From assembly GCA_946060825.1 (NCBI GenBank), contig CAMGPO010000107.1, forward strand, positions 1 to 5,186: a stretch of DNA of 5,186 nucleotides, read 5' to 3'. Position 1 is the stretch's first letter. Every line of letters starts with the position of its first letter. The stretch comes from an uncultured Clostridia bacterium. GTDB taxonomy: Bacteria > Bacillota > Clostridia > Oscillospirales > Oscillospiraceae. A model generated the notes under the pieces. That model was given only the letters and a program-made list of their open reading frames with translations, did no database searches and was not told the origin of the DNA. The position numbers were made by a program, and so were the translations under genes. This document shows, piece by piece, positions 1 to 5,131 of the stretch.

Positions 1-317
1 CTGGGCGCAATGTCCAAATCCGATTCCAGTTCCTTGTAGATATTGACGAGAGATGGCGGAACCTTCACCCCGTCCCGGACCGAAAAGGCCAGGCCGTGGG
101 CCTGTCCCGGCTCATGGTAGGGATCCTGGCCCAAAATGATGACCCGGACCCGGTCCGGCGGCGTCAGCGTGAACGCCGAAAACAGGTCCTCCCGGGGCGG
201 ATAGACCTCGCCGGCTGCGTATGCCGCGTCCACCCGCTCACAGAGCTTCGCCCAGTAGGGCTTTGTGAATTCCTTGTTCAGCAGGGGCGTCCAGGCGCCC
301 AAAGCGGTGATATCCAT
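1..317 (-). CDS. ung: Uracil-DNA glycosylase, family 1 (N-terminal 105 codons, cut by the window edge)
   Basis: This enzyme removes uracil from DNA, produced by cytosine deamination or dUTP misincorporation, and starts base-excision repair in the cytoplasm. The visible 105 residues contain the family signature GQDPYHEPGQAHGLAFSV beginning near residue 63. D65 matches the catalytic water-activating aspartate, and the PPSLVNIYKEL segment that follows is also typical. The family is usually about 220-230 residues, so roughly the C-terminal half, including the HPSP-type loop, lies beyond the left edge. The ATG start at 317 is preceded by GAGGAGG, which overlaps the TGA stop of queH. Only 10 bases separate the two genes, so they are very likely co-transcribed and probably translationally coupled. 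No frame break is seen in the visible part. Identification is secure from the motif; the state of the missing part is unknown. Confidence 0.96.
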   Translation of the reverse strand, partial: MDITALGAWTPLLNKEFTKPYWAKLCERVDAAYAAGEVYPPREDLFSAFTLTPPDRVRVIILGQDPYHEPGQAHGLAFSVRDGVKVPPSLVNIYKELESDLDIAP

Positions 318-327
318 GGCGGCCTCC

Positions 328-873
328 TCAGGGGATAATCTTACTGGCCTTCAGATAGCGCTCCTCCTCGGAGAAGATGCAGCCGCAGTATTTCTGCATA
401 TAGAAGCCCAGCTCCCTGGCCCGCTCCTGGCCCTGGCGAAAGTAGGGCCGGAAGTCCCGGTAGAGGAATTCCACGCCGAACTCGGCGGCGGCCTTCTCCG
501 CCGTCTCCCGCATCAGGTCATGCTTCTGGTAGGGGCTGATGAACAGGGAGGACGTAAAGCTGTCGAAGCCCCGTTCGGCGGCATACTGGGCCGTGCGGCG
601 GAAGCGCATTTCGTAGCACTTGACGCAGCGGCCGGGGATATCGCCGCAGACCTCCCGGACAAAGGGCCGCAGGCCGTAGTCGTTCTGCTCCACCAGGGGC
701 AGGCCGATGGAGGCGGCGTAGTCCCGGAGGGTGTTCCGGCGGCTGCGGTATTCGGTAAAGGGGTGGATGTTGGGGTTGTACCAGTAGCCGGTGACGTCGA
801 TCCCCTCCTCACGCAGGGTTTCGATGCACATATTGGCGCAGGGCGCACAGCAGATATGGAGCAGGGTTTTCAT
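328..873 (-). CDS. queH: Epoxyqueuosine reductase QueH (DUF208 family)
   Basis: QueH carries out the last step of queuosine synthesis, reducing epoxyqueuosine to queuosine at the wobble position of tRNAs with GUN anticodons. It is the cobalamin-independent alternative to QueG. The 181-residue product is full length for the family. Its cysteine pattern is diagnostic: HICCAPC near the N-terminus (C8, C9, C12), RCVKCYEMR (C83, C86) and YCGC near the C-terminus (C163, C165). By family analogy C8/C9 and C83/C86 are the iron-sulfur cluster ligands. The YNPNIHP segment at residues 32-38 is also typical. I chose the ATG at 873 because GAGGTG lies six bases upstream. An in-frame GTG at 882 would add three residues but would use part of that ribosome site as its start. 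The gene leads a short leftward operon with ung. A strong promoter sits about 30 bases upstream, so the predicted 5' leader is short. Confidence 0.95.
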   Translation of the reverse strand: MKTLLHICCAPCANMCIETLREEGIDVTGYWYNPNIHPFTEYRSRRNTLRDYAASIGLPLVEQNDYGLRPFVREVCGDIPGRCVKCYEMRFRRTAQYAAERGFDSFTSSLFISPYQKHDLMRETAEKAAAEFGVEFLYRDFRPYFRQGQERARELGFYMQKYCGCIFSEEERYLKASKIIP

Positions 874-902
874 GGCGGACACCTCGTTGTCAGATTGCCT
901 TC

Positions 903-931
903 ATTGTAGCACAAAACCGGCCTTTTGCCAA
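903..931 (-). promoter_or_regulatory. Predicted sigma-A promoter of queH-ung, extended -10
   Basis: Read on the minus strand, TTGGCA (926-931) and TACAAT (903-908) are separated by exactly 17 bases. Each hexamer matches consensus at five of six positions. TGC directly before TACAAT gives an extended -10 element. Transcription would start near 896, leaving a leader of about 23 bases before the queH ATG. The spacer contains GGCCGGTTTT, which recurs at the same place in the promoter at 3484-3512. Confidence 0.8.
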
Positions 932-1004
932 CCACTGTGCAAATCGTACAAAAACAGCCGGACATATTTGGATCTCCATTGGGCAAAACAACGCTAAAAA
1001 TTAT

Positions 1005-1033
1005 TGGACAAACCTGAAAAAAAGTGGTATGAT
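1005..1033 (+). promoter_or_regulatory. Predicted sigma-A promoter of ade, extended -10
   Basis: TGGACA (1005-1010) and TATGAT (1028-1033) are 17 bases apart, each with five of six consensus positions. TGG before TATGAT supplies the extended -10 TGn. Transcription would start near 1040, about 26 bases before the ATG. That is too short a leader to hold a purine riboswitch aptamer. The ribosome site is AAGGGA at 1053-1058, seven bases before the start. Confidence 0.8.
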
Positions 1034-1065
1034 CGGAAAAATACAATTCAGAAAGGGATGGGCCT

Positions 1066-2799
1066 ATGCCGACATACACAGAAAGCTACGCAGGAAAGAT
1101 CAACCGCAAGCTGCTGAAGAAGCAGCGGATCATCGCCGTGGCAGCCGGCCGGGAGCCGGCAGACCTGGTGCTCAAGAACGCCACTTACCTCAACGTATTC
1201 AGCAATGAGCTGTGCCGGGGCGACATCGCCGTGGCCGAAGGCCTGATCGTCGGCATGGGCGAATACAGCGGCACGCGGGAGGTGGACGTCAGCGGCAAGG
1301 TGGTCTGCCCCGGCCTGATCGACGCCCACATCCATCTGGAAAGCTCCCTCGTCTCGCCGACGGAGTTTGCCAAGGCCGTCCTGCCCCACGGCACCACCAC
1401 CGTCATCACCGACCCCCACGAGATCGCCAACGTCATGGGCACCGACGGCATTGAGTTCATGCTGGAAGCCACCGAAGGTCTGCCCATCGACGTCCACTTC
1501 ATGCTGCCCTCCTGCGTCCCGGCGACGCCGCTGGACGAATCCGGCGCGAACCTCGACTACCGGGCCATCGACTCCTTCTACGACCACCCCCGGGTACTGG
1601 GTCTGGCCGAGATGATGAACTACGTGGGCATCATCAACGGCGACAGCACGGCGGTGGAGAAGATCGTGGCCTCCCAGTCCCACCACAAGAAGATCGACGG
1701 CCATGCCCCCGGCCTCAGCGGCAAGGATCTCAACGCCTACATCTCCGCCGGCGTCTACTCGGATCACGAGTGCGCCACGCTGGAGGACGCCCTCGAAAAG
1801 CTGCAAAAGGGCCAGTTCATCATGATCCGCGAGGGCACAGCGGCCCGGAATCTGGACGCCCTGCTGCCTCTGCTGGTACCCCAGTACTACTCCCGCTGTA
1901 TGTTTGCCACAGACGACAAGCACCCCAGTGATCTGCTGGAGGGCGGCCACATCGACTACATCGTCCGCCGGGCCATTCAGGCTGGCGTCGATCCGATCAT
2001 CGCCGTCAAGGTGGCCAGCCACCACGCGGCCCGCTACTTCCTGCTGAACAACAAGGGCGCCATCGCCCCGGGCTATCTGGCCGACTTCGTGGTCGTGGAC
2101 AGCCTCGAGCACTTCGAGGTCGAGCAGGTCTTCAAGCGGGGCAAACTCTGCTTCAAAGATGGCAAGGTCACCGCCTTTGAGACGCCGCAGGTGGACGAGA
2201 TGCTCCACCGCAACGCCCGCGACACCTTCCATGTTGCCCGGCTGACCGAGGCCGACTTTGCCGACAGCCGCCCCCGGGGCGTCATCGGCATGGTGCCCGG
2301 CGAGATCGTCTCCACCGACGAGGGCTACGCCGACCGCATCGACCTCGACCGGGATATTCTGAAGATCGCCGTCATCGAGCGGCACAAGAACACCCACCAC
2401 ATCGGCATCGGCTACCTCAAGGGCTACGGCCTGAAGCGGGGTGCCGTGGCCACCAGCATCTCCCACGACTCCCACAACATCATCGTCGTGGGCGCGAACG
2501 AGGCGGACATGGCCGCGGCGGCCAACCGGATCGTGGAGATGCACGGCGGCATCACCGTGGTGGAGGACGGCCAGGAGCTGCGCGGCGTCCAGCTTGAGAT
2601 CGCCGGCCTGCTGAGCGAGCGCCCCCTCCGGGAGGTCAACGACGACTTGGAGGCGGCCAAGGACGCGGCCTTCACCCTGGGCGTCAGCCGGGAGATCGAC
2701 CCCTTCATGACCCTGAGCTTCATGAGCCTGCCGGTCATCCCCCAGCTCCGGCTTACGACCCGCGGCGTCGTCGACGTCATCACCCAGCAATACGTCTAA
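1066..2799 (+). CDS. ade: Adenine deaminase
   Basis: This cytoplasmic metal enzyme of the amidohydrolase superfamily deaminates adenine to hypoxanthine and ammonia in purine salvage. At 577 residues it has the normal family length. The N-terminal region leads into the barrel motif GLIDAHIHLESS, with the metal-binding pair H88/H90. It is followed by the typical TDPHE segment (115-119), LAEMMNY with E182, DGHAPGL with H213, SDHE with H234, and ATDDKHP with D283. These are the residues expected for metal binding and catalysis, and all are present. The C-terminal third, from about residue 400, corresponds to the adenine deaminase C-terminal domain (KNTHHIGIGYLKGYGLKRG, then a stretch typical of this subfamily). 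The ATG follows AAGGGA at seven-base spacing and a good promoter. It is transcribed alone, divergent from queH, and ends in a strong terminator. GC content is high, in line with queH and ung. Confidence 0.97.
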   Translation: MPTYTESYAGKINRKLLKKQRIIAVAAGREPADLVLKNATYLNVFSNELCRGDIAVAEGLIVGMGEYSGTREVDVSGKVVCPGLIDAHIHLESSLVSPTEFAKAVLPHGTTTVITDPHEIANVMGTDGIEFMLEATEGLPIDVHFMLPSCVPATPLDESGANLDYRAIDSFYDHPRVLGLAEMMNYVGIINGDSTAVEKIVASQSHHKKIDGHAPGLSGKDLNAYISAGVYSDHECATLEDALEKLQKGQFIMIREGTAARNLDALLPLLVPQYYSRCMFATDDKHPSDLLEGGHIDYIVRRAIQAGVDPIIAVKVASHHAARYFLLNNKGAIAPGYLADFVVVDSLEHFEVEQVFKRGKLCFKDGKVTAFETPQVDEMLHRNARDTFHVARLTEADFADSRPRGVIGMVPGEIVSTDEGYADRIDLDRDILKIAVIERHKNTHHIGIGYLKGYGLKRGAVATSISHDSHNIIVVGANEADMAAAANRIVEMHGGITVVEDGQELRGVQLEIAGLLSERPLREVNDDLEAAKDAAFTLGVSREIDPFMTLSFMSLPVIPQLRLTTRGVVDVITQQYV

Positions 2800-2805
2800 A
2801 CAGGC

Positions 2806-2842
2806 AAAAAGGAACGGCACGAGATCGTGCCGTTCCTTTTTT
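2806..2842. terminator. Strong bidirectional intrinsic terminator between ade and the phosphatase gene
   Basis: A perfect 12-bp inverted repeat, GGAACGGCACGA (2811-2822) with TCGTGCCGTTCC (2825-2836), is flanked by AAAAA on the left and TTTTTT on the right. It therefore works as a GC-rich hairpin with a U-tract in either direction. It begins seven bases after the ade stop. On the minus strand the TAA of the phosphatase gene (2841-2843) overlaps its A/T flank. One element thus ends both convergent genes. Confidence 0.95.
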
Positions 2843-3293
2843 ATGCCGTCAAAGCCGCCAGCAGGCACCGGCAGCCCTCCAGAATGTCCTGATAGGCCGC
2901 CTCAAAGTCGCCGGTGTACCAGGGATCGGCCACGCTGTCATTGCGTCCCGCGTATTCCAGCAGCAGATGCACCTTGCCCGCCGGATCGCCGCCCAGCAGC
3001 CGGTCGAGCCAGCGGCGGTTCTGCCGGTCCATCAGGAGAATATAGTCGGCGGATTCGTAGTCGGCCCGGGTGATCTGCCGGGCGCGGTGCTCCCCGAAGG
3101 CTACACCCTTTTCCCGCAGCTTGGCTCTGGCCGGCGGGTAGAGATCGCTGCCCAGTTCCTCCCGGCTGACGCCGCAGGAGTCGATCTCAAACTGCCCGGC
3201 ACAGCCTGCCTCCCGCACCAGTTTCTTCATCACAAACTCCGCCATCGGACTGCGGCAGATGTTGCCGTGGCAGACAAAAAGCACCCTTGTCAC
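2841..3293 (-). CDS. Low-molecular-weight protein-tyrosine-phosphatase
   Basis: The 150-residue product has the usual length of the LMW-PTP family, cytoplasmic phosphatases of phosphotyrosine proteins. The N-terminal VLFVCHGNICRSPMAE gives the C(X)5RS phosphate-binding loop: nucleophile C8, then R14 and S15. VADPWYTGDF carries the general-acid aspartate D123 in the DPW/Y motif. The CHGNICRSP form and the DPWY motif favour a phosphatase over a related arsenate reductase, although the substrate cannot be read from sequence. The start is GTG at 3293, chosen because GGGAGG (3303-3308) lies nine bases upstream and residues 3-8 follow the family N-terminus. No ATG fits. The gene has an unusually long predicted leader of about 184 bases holding palindromes. 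It is convergent with ade and lies downstream of, and on the same strand as, cas1-cas2, without an obvious terminator between them. Confidence 0.94.
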   Translation of the reverse strand: MTRVLFVCHGNICRSPMAEFVMKKLVREAGCAGQFEIDSCGVSREELGSDLYPPARAKLREKGVAFGEHRARQITRADYESADYILLMDRQNRRWLDRLLGGDPAGKVHLLLEYAGRNDSVADPWYTGDFEAAYQDILEGCRCLLAALTA

Positions 3294-3302
3294 AGTTGTT
3301 AT

Positions 3303-3308
3303 CCTCCC
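3303..3308 (-). promoter_or_regulatory. Ribosome binding site that fixes the GTG start of the phosphatase
   Basis: GGGAGG on the minus strand lies nine bases before the GTG at 3293. It supports the non-ATG start. Confidence 0.75.
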
Positions 3309-3321
3309 AAAATGCCGTGGT

Positions 3322-3415
3322 TTGCAACGATTTGCCGCGATTTGCCACGCATATTTGCCGCCGCTTTATTTCACAGAAATCCGCCAGAAACGCAAAACGC
3401 GGCAAATCGTTGCAA
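3322..3415. repeat. 18-bp perfect inverted repeat with iterated ATTTGCC, palindromic element in the phosphatase leader
   Basis: TTGCAACGATTTGCCGCG (3322-3339) is exactly matched by its reverse complement at 3398-3415, across a 58-base interior. ATTTGCC occurs at 3330, 3340 and 3353, spaced by 10 and 13 bases, and once inverted at 3401-3407. The interior also holds a small perfect hairpin, ATTTC-ACA-GAAAT (3368-3380). There is no T-tract, so it is not a standard terminator. In the predicted phosphatase mRNA it would form a long-range hairpin ending about 13 bases before the ribosome site. It could be a palindromic interspersed repeat, an operator array or an RNA structure; the sequence alone does not decide. 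Confidence 0.7.
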
Positions 3416-3437
3416 GTCAAAGCCTTGAATCGTAGTC

Positions 3438-3474
3438 TCCCGGTAGTCGGATACGGGGTATTCGAATACCGGGA
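3438..3474. repeat. Nested palindromes in the early leader of the phosphatase gene
   Basis: GGTATTCGAATACC (3457-3470) is a perfect 14-bp palindrome. A second inverted repeat, TCCCGGTA (3438-3445) with TACCGGGA (3467-3474), shares its right half with the first, so the two pairings are mutually exclusive. Both lie just downstream of the predicted transcription start near 3477. That is the right place for a repressor operator or a small RNA switch. The palindrome itself is certain; the function is inferred. Confidence 0.6.
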
Positions 3475-3483
3475 TTTGTGATT

Positions 3484-3512
3484 ATTCTATCATAAAACCG
3501 GCCAGTAGTCCA
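3484..3512 (-). promoter_or_regulatory. Predicted sigma-A promoter reading toward the phosphatase gene
   Basis: On the minus strand TGGACT (3507-3512) and TAGAAT (3484-3489) are 17 bases apart. TGA before TAGAAT makes an extended -10 element, which compensates for a weaker -35 (four of six). The expected start near 3477 gives a leader of about 184 bases before the GTG at 3293. The spacer contains GGCCGGTTTT, exactly as in the queH promoter. Confidence 0.62.
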
Positions 3513-3619
3513 TAAGCATCAAGCAGCGCATGATACGACGAATAATGCTCCCTGCACAAGCGCTGGGATGATTCGACCTGCATGGCTTATCTGAATCACA
3601 ATACGCCTTTGCTGCGGCT

Positions 3620-3937
3620 TCAAAGAGGCAGCGTATCACAATTTATTTCACGGCTATTCTCCTCATCAACCACACGAATCAGCTGCACTCCCTCCAGATC
3701 AACTACTTCTCTGTGCGGCTGTCCGAAAAAGCACATCCCAAACCCTTGCTCATTGGCCGCAGGATAGACCATTACGGCACCATCTGCCATTTTTCCGTTG
3801 CAGATACGTTCCCAAAGCAGCTCACGGATTCTGGCATTCACATTGCCAACAAACACACCTGGTTTCAACTCCAAAAACCAGCGATTCAACTCACCGCGCA
3901 GCCCGGGTTTGGCGTTATCAAAGACAAATACAGTCAT
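3620..3937 (-). CDS. cas2: CRISPR-associated endonuclease-like Cas2, type I-E
   Basis: Cas2e is the non-catalytic structural core of the Cas1-Cas2 integrase, which inserts new spacers at the leader end of a CRISPR array. The 105-residue product carries the Cas2e hallmarks: an opening beta strand (MTVFVFDN), PGLRGELNRWFLEL, PGVFVGNVNARIRELLWERI, a middle stretch with GFGMCFFG, and VVDLEGVQLIRV. E. coli Cas2 is about 94 residues, so this is a stand-alone protein with a short extra tail (about ENSREINCDTLPL), not a DEDDh nuclease fusion. The ATG at 3937 overlaps the cas1 TGA as ATGA, and AGGAGG inside the end of cas1 sits seven bases upstream, so translation is coupled to cas1. Base composition is lower in GC than the left part of the window. 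That fits a separately acquired module but does not prove it. Confidence 0.95.
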   Translation of the reverse strand: MTVFVFDNAKPGLRGELNRWFLELKPGVFVGNVNARIRELLWERICNGKMADGAVMVYPAANEQGFGMCFFGQPHREVVDLEGVQLIRVVDEENSREINCDTLPL

Positions 3938-4863
3938 TCACTGCCTCCTAATGTATCAGCAAAACTGTATCCGCCATCCACTGTGCCCTTGTTGTCATCC
4001 CAAAGATTCCCCGCTCCAATGTCGTTGGTATGCTCCTCCGGCGCTGCATGCAGGATTCTGAAAATGTCATCCGGGATTCGACTCAGTAGGCGTGTCTGAT
4101 GGAAGTACTTTCTGCAGGCCATTCGAACTTCCCGATCAAAACTATCGATACTGTCTTTCTTACTTACTACTTCAAAGGCAGCCGGAATTGTAGTTTCCGT
4201 CTTGTAGAGGTCGGCAATGTCATACACAAAGGAAAGCTGTTTTCCGGTATGCACAAAACCAAGTGCCGGAGAAAAACCAAGCGATACGATTGCCGCATGG
4301 CATACTCCATACAGCAGCGAGTTCCCAATAGAGAGCGCACGGTTGACGGGATCTGATTCATCCCATTCATCCCGCTTATAAGAACGTTTTTTCCACTGTA
4401 CCCCTGCGGATTTTGCCGCCAGCGCATAAGCTTTTTTCACGCGTATGCCCTCCATGCCGCGAATCTGCTGAAGCGTCATCCTGCTTGTGTTGAAACCGGG
4501 GAACCGAATTGCATACATCTCCCTTACGACCGCCATATGAAGCACATCGTCCATGCAGGCCCTGGCCTGTGCCAGAATGTTCGCGGCGCTTCTGGTTTCA
4601 CCCAGGCCAGAGGCATAGAACCGGCCAATTCCCTCACCGCACCAGATGACCATGCAGCCGAATTCCGCCATGATCCGAATTGCCGCGTGTGTAACGTTTG
4701 TACCCGGCCCAAGCAAGAGGCATGTCACACCGGAAACAGGGATCGGCGTTCTGCCCTCTTTCGAGATTGCAACAATTGCGTTTTCATCTCGTTCAATAAT
4801 CGCGTGTTCCAGATAAAGATAGGAAACACTGTCACGCAGTTTTGGAAGCTCCTGATAATTCAA
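3934..4863 (-). CDS. cas1: CRISPR-associated integrase Cas1, type I-E
   Basis: Cas1 is the metal-dependent integrase of spacer acquisition and works as a complex with Cas2. The 309 residues match Cas1e in length. RGMEG carries E138, GFVHTGKQLSFVYDIADLYK carries H205 and D218 (with D215), and these correspond to the E. coli catalytic set E141, H208 and D221. Other family stretches are LGPGTNVTHAA near residue 51, FYASG and EVRMACRKYF. The C-terminal tail is glycine- and acid-rich instead of proline-rich as in E. coli. The start is TTG at 4863, with AGGAGG six bases upstream. The next possible methionines are far inside the conserved fold. The TTG overlaps a TGA of a short upstream frame as TTGA. 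The gene lies just below the CRISPR array, in the same sense. All catalytic residues are present, so the enzyme should be active. Confidence 0.96.
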   Translation of the reverse strand: MNYQELPKLRDSVSYLYLEHAIIERDENAIVAISKEGRTPIPVSGVTCLLLGPGTNVTHAAIRIMAEFGCMVIWCGEGIGRFYASGLGETRSAANILAQARACMDDVLHMAVVREMYAIRFPGFNTSRMTLQQIRGMEGIRVKKAYALAAKSAGVQWKKRSYKRDEWDESDPVNRALSIGNSLLYGVCHAAIVSLGFSPALGFVHTGKQLSFVYDIADLYKTETTIPAAFEVVSKKDSIDSFDREVRMACRKYFHQTRLLSRIPDDIFRILHAAPEEHTNDIGAGNLWDDNKGTVDGGYSFADTLGGSE

Positions 4864-4943
4864 ATACTACCTCCTGTTAATTCTGCATCTTCGTTGTGTC
4901 GCAGAGCATATGCGATTGCAGCACGCTGAAGTGGTACAGGCAT
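4860..4943 (-). other. Short open frame ending in TTGA overlap with cas1; possible remnant of an upstream gene
   Basis: A frame of 27 residues begins at ATG 4943 (MPVPLQRAAIAYALRH, then an acidic NEDAEL stretch). It ends in TGA at 4860-4862, one base offset within the TTG start of cas1. The frame stays open back through the terminal CRISPR repeat, where the ATG at 4973 would give 37 residues, and on into the first spacer. The composition looks protein-like and the stop-start overlap resembles translational coupling. I do not recognise the sequence. It may be a small coupled leader peptide, the 3' remnant of a gene that used to precede cas1, or chance. Confidence 0.3.
4870..4875 (-). promoter_or_regulatory. 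Ribosome binding site that fixes the TTG start of cas1
   Basis: A perfect AGGAGG on the minus strand lies six bases before TTG at 4863. An upstream ATG in the adjacent frame at about 4889 runs into a TAA after three codons, so it cannot be the start. Confidence 0.8.
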
Positions 4944-4944
4944 C

Positions 4945-4973
4945 CGATTCATCCCCACGTGCGTGGGGTTCAT
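4945..4973 (-). repeat. Leader-distal terminal CRISPR repeat with one variant base
   Basis: This copy differs from the other three only at 4947: A instead of G on the plus strand, so the minus-strand handle reads ATGAATCG. A change in the terminal repeat, whose handle side is not followed by a spacer, is what is normally seen at the old end of an array. It independently supports the orientation given for the array. Confidence 0.85.
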
Positions 4974-5131
4974 TCCCTCCTCGCCATGAGTTTCCCATAG
5001 CTGATCGGTTCATCCCCACGTGCGTGGGGTTCATGGAAAAGCGTTCTCCGTTCCGGTTCTTTCCACACGGTTCATCCCCACGTGCGTGGGGTTCATTTCT
5101 GCGGGATCAGGCTCCACATGGAGACGTGCGG

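Larger units (their letters stand above)
3294..3619. other. Gene-free stretch between the phosphatase gene and cas2
   Basis: No convincing coding region lies here. Contents from left to right are the phosphatase ribosome site, the 18-bp inverted repeat element, the nested palindromes, and the phosphatase promoter. A final segment at 3513-3619 shows only imperfect hairpins, such as CGAAT (3539-3543) with ATTCG (3571-3575) and TCCC with GGGA inside it. No T-tract follows cas2 on the minus strand, so I see no standard terminator for the cas genes. Short open frames on both strands here arise from the palindromic repeat. Confidence 0.7.

Noticed and set aside
265..909. Open frame of 214 residues on the plus strand
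   Set aside because: It is antisense to queH and the ung start, with a skewed alanine, glycine and valine composition and no family motif. queH on the other strand is unambiguous.
1034..1065. Possible purine riboswitch before ade
   Set aside because: The predicted leader is only about 26 bases, and no three-way-junction core is present in the upstream 192 bases.
1048..2868. Open frame of 606 residues on the minus strand
   Set aside because: It lies antisense to ade, which has all adenine deaminase motifs, a promoter, a ribosome site and a terminator. Long antisense frames are expected opposite GC-rich genes, and the product is a low-complexity run of valine, aspartate, glycine and alanine.
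2967..3428. Plus-strand frame of 153 residues
   Set aside because: It is antisense to the phosphatase gene and then runs into the palindromic repeat. It has no recognisable domain.
3287..3481. Small frames on both strands carrying CNDLPRFA-like peptides
   Set aside because: The similarity between strands is produced by the 18-bp inverted repeat, not by two related genes.
3605..3632. Possible terminator at the end of cas2
   Set aside because: Weak pairings such as CTTTG/CAAAG and GCTGC/GCAGC overlap the stop codon, but no T-tract follows on the minus strand.
4099..4356. Plus-strand frame of 85 residues inside cas1
   Set aside because: It is antisense to the conserved catalytic part of Cas1e.
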